Assembly (NCBI GenBank): GCA_016196035.1
Contig: JACPYM010000007.1
Coordinates: 62,001 to 126,000 of the forward strand
Direction of reading: 5' to 3'
DNA from: Acidobacteriota bacterium
GTDB lineage: Bacteria > Acidobacteriota > Blastocatellia > RBC074
Length of the DNA stretch: 64,000 bases
Shown here: positions 19,785-29,262 of the stretch, one piece after another
Layout of the letters: each line of letters opens with the position of its first letter
Position numbering within the stretch: the stretch's first letter is position 1
Notes under the pieces: model-generated
The model's input: the letters and a program-made list of their open reading frames with translations, nothing else
Database searches by the model: none
Told to the model about the DNA's origin: nothing
Made by a program: the position numbers and the translations under genes

Positions 19785-20774
19785 CTAAGCAGCCGGCAGA
19801 TTGACGAGTGAGGTGAGTAATTCGGCCCGGGTCAAGGTGGCGGTACCTACTTTTCCTACGACTATGCCCGCCGCGTGGTTGGCAAGGACGGCGGCTTCGA
19901 GCAGGGTGGCGCCAGCCGCCAGCGCTAACGTCAAGGTGGCGATGACGGTGTCACCTGCGCCGGTGACGTCATAAACCTCGCGAGCGACGGTGGGAATGTG
20001 GAAAAGCGACTCGTCTTCGGCCAATAAACTCATGCCGTGTTCGCCGCGCGTAATCAGCACATTTTTGCAACCTAACTGGTGGCGGATACTGGCGGCGGCA
20101 GTGCGCGCTGAAGCCTCGTCGGTGATTTCCAGATTGGCGGCGCGTTCGGCTTCGTGTTGGTTGGGCGTGATGACGTCCACGCCGCGATAGTGCTGGAAGT
20201 TTTTGAGCTTGGGATCGAGGCAAACCGGTTTCTGCAACGTTTGGCTGCGCTCGATCACCTGCTGCAACAGAAGCGGCGTCAACAGCCCTTTATCGTAATC
20301 CGAGATGATCACGGCGTTGGTCTTTGCCACAGCTCGTTCAAACACCGTTGCGATCTGCGCTTCGTTCTTTGGGTGAATGGGAGTGCGGTCTTCGCGATCG
20401 GTCCGAAGCATTTGCTGGCTGTGGGCGACGATGCGCGTTTTCAGTGTAGTGGGGCGTGCCGCGTCAACGACCAAGCCGGAGGTGTCTGCGTGGCTTGCCT
20501 CGAATGCCTCGCGCAAGCGCGCGCCTGCGGTATCATCACCGATCAGGCCGATGGGGATGGCTTGCGCGCCCAGCGCCAGCAGATTCGAGACGACATTGCC
20601 CGCACCGCCCAAATGCCACGATTCGCGTTTGACTTCGACGACGGGTACGGGCGCTTCGGGCGAGATGCGGCGCACTTCGCCCCAGATGAATTCGTCCAGC
20701 ATTAGGTCGCCGAGTACGACGATGGTTTGACGATTGAAGTGTTGCAGGATTTGTTGGGCGCGGGCTTGGTTCAT
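19785..20774 (-). CDS. rfaE1: D-glycero-beta-D-manno-heptose 7-phosphate kinase
   Basis: A ribokinase/PfkB-family kinase that phosphorylates heptose-7-phosphate at C1 on the way to ADP-heptose for the LPS inner core. Typical features are VVLGDLMLDEFIWGEVRRISPEAPVPVV near the N-terminus, SWHLGGAGNVVSNL, SDYDKG and the VYDVTGAGDTVIATL anion-hole/base motif. At 329 residues it corresponds to the kinase half of HldE without the nucleotidyltransferase half. It starts at 20774, four bases after the upstream glycosyltransferase gene, so it is third in an operon with Trm112 and GT9. Confidence 0.92.
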   Translation of the reverse strand: MNQARAQQILQHFNRQTIVVLGDLMLDEFIWGEVRRISPEAPVPVVEVKRESWHLGGAGNVVSNLLALGAQAIPIGLIGDDTAGARLREAFEASHADTSGLVVDAARPTTLKTRIVAHSQQMLRTDREDRTPIHPKNEAQIATVFERAVAKTNAVIISDYDKGLLTPLLLQQVIERSQTLQKPVCLDPKLKNFQHYRGVDVITPNQHEAERAANLEITDEASARTAAASIRHQLGCKNVLITRGEHGMSLLAEDESLFHIPTVAREVYDVTGAGDTVIATLTLALAAGATLLEAAVLANHAAGIVVGKVGTATLTRAELLTSLVNLPAA

Positions 20775-20778
20775 GACT

Positions 20779-21870
20779 TTATTCGCATAACTCAAAACGC
20801 GGATCGCTGGTGACGTTGGCAATGGCGTGCAGCACTTGTTGGGTGCTGATCGAACGGATGCATTCGGGTTCGGCAAATGCTTCGCAAGTGTACATCGCGC
20901 AGGGATTGCAGGCGAAGTGGTTCTGCACCAACTCCGCCGGCGCGCGCCAGGGCCGCCAGCGTTGCGCCGAAGCGGGGCCAAAGAGCACTACTTGCGGCGT
21001 TTTGACGGCGGCGGCGATATGCGCGGGGCCGCTGTCATTGCCGACAAAAAGCTTGGCATCGGCAATCAGCGCGACCAGTTCGCCGATGTTCAAACTGCTC
21101 AACGCCGCCAGCGGTTGCGCTGTGGCAGCTTGCACGGCGGCGAGTTGCTGGCGCTGTTCAGCGGTTGGCGCGCCCGTCATCACGATTTGAAAGCCGCGCG
21201 CGCTCAAGCGTTCAGCCACAACGGCGAAGCGTTCGGGCAGCCAGCGTTTGGTGTAAAACTCGTTGGTCGGCGCGAGCACGGCGTAGGGTCTTGCCGCATC
21301 AACGCTCGCCGCGCGCAGTTGCGTGTGCGTGCGACTGCGCGCGGCTTCATCCACGAAAAGCTGCGTCGGTTCCGGCTCGTCCAACGGCAGCCCCAGCCAT
21401 TTGAACCAGCCGAATTGGTATTCAACTGTGTGCAGATCGGCGCGGCCCAGAATCTCTTCGGCAGGCGGCAGCCGCAGGTTGTAAGCGTAACCGTTGCGAA
21501 AATGTTGCGCGCCCAGGCGGTGTTTGGCGCCGCTCAGCAGCGTTAATTGCGCGCTGGTTGGGCCGCCGTGCAGGTTGATGACGGCGTGGAATTTGTGGCG
21601 GCGGATCGTCTGGATGATCTGCAACCGCGCGGCCAACGAACTGCGCTGGTGTTGCACCGCGCGCGGCAGCGGGAGCGCGGTGATGTCCGGGTCGGTGGTG
21701 TACAGGCCGGTGTAAAGCGCCTCGACCAGCGTGGTGATTTGCAAATCGGGCCGGTAGCGTTTGAGCGCGCGCAAACTCGCCGTATCCAGCACGGCTTCGC
21801 CCAGATTGCGCAGGCGTATGAAAAGCACGCGCGCATTAGCCGGAAGCTGTTGAAAGAAGGAAGGCGGCAT
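20779..21870 (-). CDS. Glycosyltransferase family 9 (ADP-heptose:LPS heptosyltransferase type)
   Basis: A GT-B fold enzyme of 363 residues: RVLFIRLRNLGEAVLDTASL at the N-terminus (family start motif), INLHGG, and C-terminal GNDSGPAHIAAAVKTPQVVLFGP, the donor-binding signature. A cluster of Cys near the end (FACNPCAMYTCEAF, then PEC) is common in this family. Placed directly before the heptose kinase, it should add heptose to lipid A core on the cytoplasmic face of the inner membrane. Confidence 0.92.
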   Translation of the reverse strand: MPPSFFQQLPANARVLFIRLRNLGEAVLDTASLRALKRYRPDLQITTLVEALYTGLYTTDPDITALPLPRAVQHQRSSLAARLQIIQTIRRHKFHAVINLHGGPTSAQLTLLSGAKHRLGAQHFRNGYAYNLRLPPAEEILGRADLHTVEYQFGWFKWLGLPLDEPEPTQLFVDEAARSRTHTQLRAASVDAARPYAVLAPTNEFYTKRWLPERFAVVAERLSARGFQIVMTGAPTAEQRQQLAAVQAATAQPLAALSSLNIGELVALIADAKLFVGNDSGPAHIAAAVKTPQVVLFGPASAQRWRPWRAPAELVQNHFACNPCAMYTCEAFAEPECIRSISTQQVLHAIANVTSDPRFELCE

Positions 21871-21876
21871 GTGGCG

Positions 21877-22065
21877 TTAGCGAGGCGCGGGCGCTTCGGC
21901 TTCGATTTGCGCTTCGTCAATCAGCATGATCGGGATGTCGTCGCGGATCGGATAGACGCGGCGGCATTCGACGCATTTCAAGCCGCTGCCATCGGGCTTC
22001 AATTCGACGCGCGCTTTGCAGGCCGGGCAGCGGACGATTTCTAAAAAGTCAGGACTCAAACTCAT
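21877..22065 (-). CDS. Trm112-family small zinc protein
   Basis: A 62-residue protein: FLEIVRCPACKARVEL, then GLKCVECRRVYPIRDDIPIMLIDEA. The CPxC and CxxC pairs fit the zinc site of Trm112/YcaR proteins, which activate methyltransferases in eukaryotes and often sit in lipid A or LPS operons in bacteria. It is first of three co-directional genes with the heptosyltransferase and heptose kinase. I start at 22065 after GGAAGCAGA. Confidence 0.88.
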   Translation of the reverse strand: MSLSPDFLEIVRCPACKARVELKPDGSGLKCVECRRVYPIRDDIPIMLIDEAQIEAEAPAPR

Positions 22066-22158
22066 TCTGCTTCCTTGTCGGTGTGATGGGATTTGCTTCC
22101 GCAGCGCGGGCATTCTAAATCAGAACATGTAACATTGGAATCGCCGTGATTGCATCGT

Positions 22159-22269
22159 ATTCTCAATTCTCAATTTTGCATTCTCAATTCCTTGCAATGG
22201 GGTATTTGGCTAAAGGCAGACCGCTGCAAAGGAATTGAGAATGCAAAATTGAGAATTGAGAATTGAGAA
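22159..22269. repeat. Palindrome with 7-bp tandem arms (TTCTCAA type)
   Basis: The left arm is TTCTCAA, TTCTCAA, TTTTGCA, TTCTCAA. The right arm is the complementary series with TTGAGAA units. The arms are separated by about 30 bp. It is AT-rich in a GC-rich region and lies between the divergent Trm112 and ilvE genes. Confidence 0.8.
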
Positions 22270-22475
22270 TGCCGGTTGCTGACTTGATCCAATCATTTCA
22301 GTCAAGCCACAAACCCGGACGAATCTCAGCAAACAAGCGCCGACCATTGGCCCAGCCAATCAGCGCGCCGAATTTTGCCGAATTGAATCTTGAACTTGCC
22401 AGAGGCCGCCCGTATGATGCCCAGGCTTTTGCGCATCCCGCACCCACAACCACTGAAGAAGGAGTTCGCAACAAA

Positions 22476-23402
22476 ATGTCTACCGAAACCGCCAAGAAGG
22501 TTTGGCACAATGGCAAATTCATTGATTGGAACGACGCCCACATTCACGTGATGTCGCACGTGATTCACTACGGCTCGGCGCTGTTTGAAGGCATTCGCTG
22601 TTACGCGACGCCGCAGGGGCCGGCTGTCTTCCGCCTGCGCGAACACATGAAACGACTGCACGATAGCTGCCACGTTTACCGCATGCCGCTCGAATACACG
22701 GTCGAGCAACTCAGCGCAGCCTGTTTAGAAACCATTCGCATCAACGAATTCAAAGAGTGCTATCTGCGGCCCGTCGTCTTTCGCGGCTACGGCGCCTTTG
22801 GCGTGAATCCGCTCAACAATCCGGTCGAGACCTACATCGCCAGTTGGATGTGGGGCAAGTATTTGGGCGCCGAAGCCATCGAAGAGGGCGTGGATGTTTG
22901 CGTCTCGAGTTGGGCGCGCATGCACAGCAACACGCTGCCGCCGACCGCCAAGGCCGCCGCCAATTACATGAACTCGCAACTCATCAAGATGGAAGCCATC
23001 ACCAACGGCTACGTCGAAGGCATCGCGCTCGACACGCAAGGTTACGTCAGCGAAGGCAGCGGCGAGAACATCTTCGTCGTGCGCGACGGCAAGCTGTATA
23101 CGCCGCCCTTGTCGAGCGCGGGCCTGACCGGTATCACGCGCGATTCGGTGATGCAAATCGCACGCTTGCACGGTTACGAAGTCATCGAGGCACTGATTCC
23201 GCGCGCGACGCTTTACACCGCTGACGAAGTCTTCTTCACCGGCACCGCCGCCGAAATTACGCCCATCCGCACGATTGACCGCATCAAGATCGGCGATGGC
23301 AAACGCGGCCCCGTCGCCGCCGCTTTGCAAAAAGAATTCTTTGCCATCACGTCAGGCGAAAAGGAAGCGCCGGGCGATTGGCTGACCTTCGCTAAGCAAT
23401 AA
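22476..23402 (+). CDS. ilvE: Branched-chain amino acid aminotransferase
   Basis: A fold-type IV PLP enzyme that transfers amino groups between Leu/Ile/Val and 2-oxoglutarate. The ATG at 22476 follows AAGGAG. The 308-residue protein begins KVWHNGKFIDWNDAHIHV, has the SALFEGIRCY motif, YLRPVVFRGYG, the Schiff-base Lys in TAKAAANYMNSQLIKMEA, EGSGENIFVV, and TGTAAEITPIRTID near the end. This is the standard class IV layout. A palindrome follows one base after the stop. Confidence 0.95.
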   Translation: MSTETAKKVWHNGKFIDWNDAHIHVMSHVIHYGSALFEGIRCYATPQGPAVFRLREHMKRLHDSCHVYRMPLEYTVEQLSAACLETIRINEFKECYLRPVVFRGYGAFGVNPLNNPVETYIASWMWGKYLGAEAIEEGVDVCVSSWARMHSNTLPPTAKAAANYMNSQLIKMEAITNGYVEGIALDTQGYVSEGSGENIFVVRDGKLYTPPLSSAGLTGITRDSVMQIARLHGYEVIEALIPRATLYTADEVFFTGTAAEITPIRTIDRIKIGDGKRGPVAAALQKEFFAITSGEKEAPGDWLTFAKQ

Positions 23403-23403
23403 A

Positions 23404-23486
23404 GTGGCAGTAGTCTGACCGTGAGTCCGTGAGGGAGGACGCCGGCCTCATCCGCCAACCCTCCTCACGGTCGGGCTACTGCCACG
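23404..23486. repeat. Palindromic repeat, family G
   Basis: The left arm GTGGCAGTAG followed by CTGACCGTGAG pairs with CTCACGGTCGGGCTACTGCCAC on the right; about 30 bp lie between. It begins one base after the ilvE stop codon and ends about 10 bp before the alkD start. Confidence 0.7.
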
Positions 23487-23496
23487 GCCTTTATCA

Positions 23497-24255
23497 ATGG
23501 CAAAGACGCACACCACCCAAACAATCACTGTCAAACAACTGGCCCGGCAAGCGCTGCAAAGTTTGCAGGCCGGCGCGGACGGACGTGTCGCCGCACAGTC
23601 CCGCGTCTATTTCAAAAGCCACGAAGAGGTGCATTTCTTCGGTGTTTCAGTGCCGGCCCTGCGCCAACTCGAACGCGCGTTGTATCAGCAGGTCAAAGGC
23701 AGTTGGACCGTCACCGAGGCCACTGCCTGTTGCGAGTTGCTGCTGAAAGACAAACGCCACGAAGCGCGGATGTTCGGCATACTGTTGCTGGCGCGCTTTC
23801 ACAAAACGTATGAGCGCGCGTTGTTGGGCAAGTGTGAAAACTGGCTGACCCGTAATTACTGCGACAACTGGGCGCTGGTGGATACGCTGGCCCCCTCCGT
23901 GCTCGCGCCGTTGTTACGCCGCTTTCCCGATTTATTGCCGCAGGTCGCAGTCTGGACGCAGGCTGAGAATTTGTGGGTACGGCGCGCTTCGGTCGTGGCC
24001 TTGATTCCGCTGGCGCGCAAGAGCGAACACCTCGACGCCGCCTATGCCAATGCCGAACGCCTGTTTGGCTACCCCGAAGACCTCATTCACAAAGCCATCG
24101 GCTGGCTGTTGCGCGAAGCGGGCAGGGCCGATCTGCCGCGCTTGCGGGCCTTTCTGTTGCAACACGGCCCGCGCCTGCCGCGCACGGCGTTGCGTTACGC
24201 CATCGAACGCTTCCCTGAAGCTGAGCGCAAACAATTGCTGGCGCAAACACGTTGA
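23497..24255 (+). CDS. DNA alkylation repair protein, AlkD-like HEAT-repeat glycosylase
   Basis: A 252-residue all-helical protein of the AlkC/AlkD family, which excises N3- and N7-alkylated purines without base flipping. The conserved FGVSVPALRQLER, CDNWALVDTLAPSVLAP and NLWVRRASVVALIPLAR segments match HEAT-like repeats; Trp and Asp in DNWALVD and Arg in WVRRAS are the DNA-contacting and catalytic positions in the family. Start at 23497, as the sequence upstream is repeat. Confidence 0.87.
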   Translation: MAKTHTTQTITVKQLARQALQSLQAGADGRVAAQSRVYFKSHEEVHFFGVSVPALRQLERALYQQVKGSWTVTEATACCELLLKDKRHEARMFGILLLARFHKTYERALLGKCENWLTRNYCDNWALVDTLAPSVLAPLLRRFPDLLPQVAVWTQAENLWVRRASVVALIPLARKSEHLDAAYANAERLFGYPEDLIHKAIGWLLREAGRADLPRLRAFLLQHGPRLPRTALRYAIERFPEAERKQLLAQTR

Positions 24256-24263
24256 AGCTGCTG

Positions 24264-24452
24264 CAGTACCGGCAGCAGTAACGACCGGGTGAGCGTCAAT
24301 GCGCGTGTCATGAAAGAAATCAGTCGCTTGGATGTTCGACAAGCTGCCAGCTTGTCGAAGTCTCGGCTGGCAGCCAGTCGGTTGAACGGCCGCGCCTCGA
24401 CAAGCTGGCAGCTTGTCGAACATCCCCGTCGCCACTGCTGCCGGTACCGTCC
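24264..24452. repeat. REPIN-like palindrome, family B copy 2
   Basis: The inner arms GTTCGACAAGCTGCCAGC (from 24334) and complement (to about 24422) match copy 1 at 8923-9010. Outer arms GTACCGGCAGCAGT (from 24267) and ACTGCTGCCGGTAC (to 24447) extend the inverted repeat. It lies between alkD and the FadR-type regulator and ends about 20 bp before that regulator's promoter. Confidence 0.75.
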
Positions 24453-24472
24453 CGCCCTGACATTAGCCAACG

Positions 24473-24515
24473 TTGACAACCCCATTACGCAAACTTATAT
24501 TGCGCCGGTCTTACC
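24473..24515 (+). promoter_or_regulatory. Promoter and probable operator of the FadR-type regulator gene
   Basis: TTGACA (24473-24478), 17 bp, TATATT (24496-24501) is a near-perfect housekeeping promoter. Six bases after the -10 is GGTCTTACC (24507-24515), which on the other strand reads GGTAAGACC, the half-site layout (GGTnnnACC) bound by FadR/PdhR-type GntR regulators. The gene downstream encodes such a regulator, so autorepression is likely. The same type of site occurs at 25388-25398. Confidence 0.75.
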
Positions 24516-24537
24516 AAGCCACCAAAAAAGGAGCCGT

Positions 24538-25293
24538 ATGGCGAAACAGAACGAGAATCATCTCAACACGAAGATGGTTCCGATAGATCGTGCTGGGATC
24601 ACGGAACTGGTTGTCCAACGCATCAAGGAGTTGCTCGAGCAAGGCGATTTGAAAGCCGGCAGCCGGTTGCCGCCCGAACGCGAACTGGCCGACATGCTCA
24701 GCATCAGCCGCCCTAGCTTGCGCACCGCGCTCAAGGCGCTCTCGGTGATGGGCATCATCCGCGCCAAACCGGGCGCGGGCACTTACATCGCCGAATCGTT
24801 GCCCGAAGTTTTCACCGAGCCGATGCGTTTCATGACGCTCATCAACAACACGAGCGATGAAGAATTGTTCGAAGCGCGCTTGATTATCGAAGCCGGACTG
24901 GGGGAACTGGCCGCCGAACGCGCGACCTCTTCGGATCTGCGGGCGCTCTCCGTCGAAATCGAAGCGATGCGCGAAACGCTGGACGACCCCGAACAGTTCC
25001 TGCGCCACGACGTGCGCTTTCATCAGGCGATTGCGCGCGCCGCCGGCAACCGGGTGATGAGCGGCGTGATGGATACGATTGCCCATCTGCTTTATCAAAT
25101 GCGGCGCGAATTCATCTCGCAGGCCAGCGACTTTCACGAAGCGATTGCCTGGCACGAGAAGATTTATGAGGCGCTGAAAAAACGCGATCCCAAACGTGCC
25201 AAAGAGGTCATGACCGGCCATCTCAGGGCGGCGCTGGCCGGTTGGAAGCGCGACCATCAAGCAGAGCGTCCCAAACAGAATGGCGCGCGTTGA
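24538..25293 (+). CDS. GntR-family regulator, FadR subfamily
   Basis: A 251-residue transcription factor. The N-terminal winged helix (VVQRIKELLEQGDLKAGSRL, PPERELADMLSISRPSLRTA, GAGTYIAES) is followed by an all-helical FCD ligand-binding domain with the metal-binding Asp/His set (FEARLIIEAGLGELAA, FLRHDVRFHQAIARAAGN, FHEAIAWHEKIYEAL, GHLRAAL). FCD proteins usually sense organic acids. The ATG at 24538 follows AAAAAAGGAG. It precedes a TonB receptor locus bearing a matching operator, so it probably represses uptake and catabolism of a carbohydrate-derived acid. Confidence 0.9.
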   Translation: MAKQNENHLNTKMVPIDRAGITELVVQRIKELLEQGDLKAGSRLPPERELADMLSISRPSLRTALKALSVMGIIRAKPGAGTYIAESLPEVFTEPMRFMTLINNTSDEELFEARLIIEAGLGELAAERATSSDLRALSVEIEAMRETLDDPEQFLRHDVRFHQAIARAAGNRVMSGVMDTIAHLLYQMRREFISQASDFHEAIAWHEKIYEALKKRDPKRAKEVMTGHLRAALAGWKRDHQAERPKQNGAR

Positions 25294-25348
25294 GTGGTGC
25301 TGAGAGGGGGCGCGGCACGATTTCTTTGTGCGCCAGACGGCTTTACTG

Positions 25349-25398
25349 CTGACAGAGGCCGTGCGTGTGCATATAATGCCAGTGAAGTGGTATGACCA
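25349..25398 (+). promoter_or_regulatory. Promoter and FadR-type operator of the TonB-receptor locus
   Basis: CTGACA (25349-25354), 17 bp, TATAAT (25372-25377) is a strong promoter. TGGTATGACCA (25388-25398) begins 10 bp past the -10, i.e. across the start of transcription, and has the GGTnnnACC layout of FadR/PdhR operators. It differs by one base from the site in front of the regulator gene. A leader of about 200 nt follows before the receptor ATG at 25593. I see no other element in it. Confidence 0.75.
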
Positions 25399-25592
25399 TT
25401 TTCAACCTCTAAATTTTATCCTTCACCAAAATCGTTCGCGCGAGCAGTGAAGGGCGACGCGCAAGGTCAAGCTGGGATGGCTTGGCGGTGGTGTTGGCCA
25501 GGAGCTTGCGGCCATGAGCTAATAGCCATGAGCCGGCAGTTGGCATTCTGGCGCCACGGCCTTTTTATCAACGAAGTCATCAGGAGGAAGTA

Positions 25593-28500
25593 ATGATGTT
25601 CACCCTTAAACGAATGTTGCTCATGCTGGCGCTGGTTGTGCTGACCGGCGCGGCGCTCAAGGCCCAGGATTTTCGCGGCGCGATTTCAGGGCGCGTCACC
25701 GAAGCATCAGGCGCAGCGGTCAACAATGCCGTCGTGACCGTCACCAACACGGCCACCAATGCCGCCACCAACACGACCACCAACGACAGCGGCGAATACA
25801 GTGTGCTTTACCTGACGCCGGGCCAATACAAGGTCAGCGTCGAAGCTAAAGGGTTCAAGAAATCCTTGCGGCAAAACGTAGAGGTGCGCATCGGCGACAA
25901 GCTGGCGCTGGATGTGCAACTCGAAGTCGGCGCGGTGCAGGAAACCGTCAACATCACGTCTGACGCGCCCTTGCTTGAAACCAATTCGGCTTCGGCGGGG
26001 CAGGTGATTGACCAGCGGCGCATCGCCGATTTGCCTTTGTCGGATGGCAATCCGTTTGTGCTCTCGCGGCTGGCGCCGGGCATCGCTTACACGGGCGATT
26101 TGAAATTCTCGCGCCCCTTCGACAACGCGGGCACGGCGGGCATCGTGGCCGATGGCGCGCCGGGCCGTAACGAATTCACGCTGGACGGCGTGCCGAATAT
26201 GGCGAGCGGTGGCGGCATTGGCCGCGTGGCGTTTGTGCCGCCCGCTGATGCGGTGCAAGAGTTCAAGGTCGAAACCGCAAACTACGACGGGCAGCAGGCG
26301 CACACGGCGGGCGCGACGGTCAACGTGACGCTCAAGAGCGGCACCAATCAGTTGCACGGCTCGGTTTATGAGTTCGTGCGCAATGACGTGCTCTCGGCCA
26401 ACGATTACTTTATCAACCGCACCAACCTGACGGCCAATCCTTCGCGCGATGCGAACAAGGACGGTAAGGCCGACCGCGACTCGTTGCGTTACAACCGCTA
26501 CGGTTTGACCGTCGGTGGCCCCATCTGGACACCGAAGAAAGTCTTCGGGCCGGCGGCTTATGATGGCCGCAATCGCAGCTTTTTCTTCTTCGCGCTGGAG
26601 AAGCTGAAGGACGTTTTCCCGGAGCCGGGTTTGTTCACCGTGCCGACGGAGGCCGAACGCAACGGGAATTTTTCCGCGCTGCTGCCGAGCATTGTCATCT
26701 ACGACCCGGCAACGGCGCGTGCTGAAGGCGCACGCGTGCGCCGCGATCCCTTCCCCGGCAACATTATTCCGGCCAACCGCCTCAGCGAGATTGCCAAAAA
26801 CTACTTGAAATATTACCCGCTGCCGAATCAGCCGGGCGATTCGCAAGGCCGCAACAATTACATCAGCGGCCAACCGCGCACCGACACCTTTCATTCCGAG
26901 TCTTACCGCTTCGATCAGGTGCTGAGCGACCGGCAGCGTCTCTTTGCCCGTTACACGCACAACAGCCGCCGCGAGGCGCGCAGCAATTGGACGGAAGTGG
27001 TCAACGGCATTCGCCCGACGGGCAATTACCTATTCCGCATCAACAACGGTGGCGCGGTTGATCATCTCTATAACTTCGGCCCGACCGTCGTACTCAACAC
27101 GCGCGTTGGTTTCACGCGCTTCAATGAACCGAACATCCGCCAGCATCAAGGCGCGATTGATCCGGCCAGCTTGGGCTTTCCGGCGGCGACAGCGGCCTTG
27201 TTCGGGCCGGAAAAGTATTTGCCGCAATTCGACATCGGCAACTTTTCGACGCTCGGTTCGGACTATGGTGGCGGCTCGACCTTTAACATTTACTCGGTGC
27301 AACCGACGTTGACCAAGATCGCGGGGCGGCATTCGTTCAAGGCGGGCTATGATTTCCGCAGCTACCGCGAAAATGCGTATGGCGCGGGGCATTCAGCCGG
27401 CAACTATCAATTCTCCAACGCCTATACCAGGGGGCCGCTCGATAATTCGGCGGGTGGCGCCATTGGGCAGGAATTGGCCTCGTTCCTGTTGGGGCGGACG
27501 ACGGGCGGATCAATCGCTCGCAACACTTCGCGTTCAAACCAGACGCTCTTTAACGGCATGTTCTTCCACGACGACTGGAAGGTGTCGAACAAGCTGACGC
27601 TCAACCTGGGCTTGCGCTATGAGTACGAAGGCGCGGCGACAGAGCGGTACAACCGCAACATCTTCACCTTCGACACGACCGTTGCCAGCCCCATCGAAGC
27701 GGCAGCCAAAGCAGCTTATGCGGCCAGCCCGATCCCCGAAGTCCCGGCGGCCAGCTTCCAGGTCAAAGGCGGCGTCATTTTCGCCGATGACAAGCACCGC
27801 AGTTTCTGGGACGCGGACAAGAACAACGTGCAGCCGCGCGCCGGGTTTGCTTATAAGTGGAACGACAAGACCGTGCTGCGGGGCGGTTGGGGGCTTTACA
27901 CGGTGCCTTTCGTCAGTTCGCCGGTCATTAACCAGGCCGGCTTCTCGCTCTCGACGCCGATTGTGGGCAGCAATGACAATGGCTTGACCTTCGTCTCCAG
28001 CCTCGCCACGCCGTTTCCGAGCGGCGTGCTGGTGCCAGCGGGCGCGAGTTTGGGGTTGTCGGTACTGCTCGGTCAGGGCGTGACTTTCTTGCCCAGAGAG
28101 TTGAACAACACGCAGGCGCAACGTTGGTCGTTCGGCCTCCAGCGTGAATTGCCCGCCAATTGGCTGGTCGAGTTGCAATACGTTGGCAACCATGGTTATG
28201 ACGGCGTGGTCAGCACGAACATTCTTAACACCATACCCAGGAAGTATCTTTCGACCAGCGCTATCCGCGATCAAAGCCAGATTGACGCGAACAGCTTCCT
28301 CAACACGACGGTGACGAATCCGTTCCGCAATCTGATTCCAGGCACCGGCCTTAACAATGCGACGACTTCGCGCTCGCAACTGCTGCGCGCCTTCCCCGAA
28401 TTCGGCACCCTCACGTCAACACGCAACGACGCGACCAGCGATTATCACAGCGCGCAGGCGCGCCTTGAGAAACGCTTTAGCCACGGCTACACCTTCCTGG

Positions 28501-29178
28501 CGAGCTTATACCTGGTCGAAGTTCCTCGAAGCCGGGTCGTTCCTCAATGAAGTGGACACCGAGTACGAGCGCCGCTTGTCCGACTCCGATATTCCACATC
28601 GCCTGATTATCAGCGGGATTTGGGAGCTTCCTTTCGGACATGGCCGCAAGTTCGGCGCGGGCTGGCATAAGGCGGTGAATGTCGTGCTCGGCGGCTGGCA
28701 GTTCCAGGGCATCGGACAGTTGCAGAGCGGACGCCCGATCACCATGGGCGATGTTTACTACAACGGCGACATCACCAAGCTCAAGACCAGCGTCAAGAGC
28801 AGCAACATTGACGGCACGGTCTTCGACATCAGCGGTTTTTACTTCACCGATGCGGCGGTGCAAACCAACGGCGTGGTGGATGCGGCCAAGCAGCGGGCTG
28901 ACCCGCGCATCGCGCTGCAAAGCCATTACCGCAGTTTACCGTCGCGGTTCGCGCAATTCCGGGGCGACAACCTGAATCTGTGGGACTTGTCGGTGAGCAA
29001 GAATGTCGCGTTTACCGAGACGATCAAGCTGCAACTGCGCGGCGAATTTCTGAATGCGTTCAACACGCCGAATTTCGCCAACCCGAACCTGACGCCGAAC
29101 AACTCCAATTTCGGCAAGATCACGGGCCAGAACAATCTGGCGCGAAACGTGCAAATCGGGTTGCGGCTGGTCTTTTAA
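25593..29178 (+). CDS. Oar-like TonB-dependent receptor, split by one frameshift
   Basis: A signal peptide (LMLALVVLTGAALKAQ) leads to a carboxypeptidase-regulatory-like domain (SGRVTEASGAAVNNAVVTVTN, YLTPGQYKVSVEAKGF), a plug (LDGVPNMASGGGIG) and a long beta-barrel ending NVQIGLRLVF, total about 1194 residues. This architecture is characteristic of Acidobacteriota outer-membrane uptake systems. The first frame ends at 28550. The true continuation (YTWSKFLEAGSFLNEVDTEY) is in the next frame to 29178. One extra T in TT at 28506-28507 explains the break. It is the first gene of a locus with a hydrolase, oxidoreductase and DUF6807 protein. Confidence 0.9.
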
Positions 29179-29203
29179 CCCGTCGCTTCTTATCACTTGG
29201 AGT

Positions 29204-29243
29204 CGGTTGCCCGGTGCCGTTGAGTGACGGCACCGGACAACCG
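29204..29243. repeat. Hairpin between receptor and hydrolase genes
   Basis: CGGTTGCCCGGTGCCGT (29204-29220) pairs with ACGGCACCGGACAACCG (29227-29243) across a 6-nt loop. No U tract follows, so it may attenuate or protect the message rather than terminate it fully. Confidence 0.6.
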
Positions 29244-29262
29244 AGCCATTCAGGTCAAGCAG

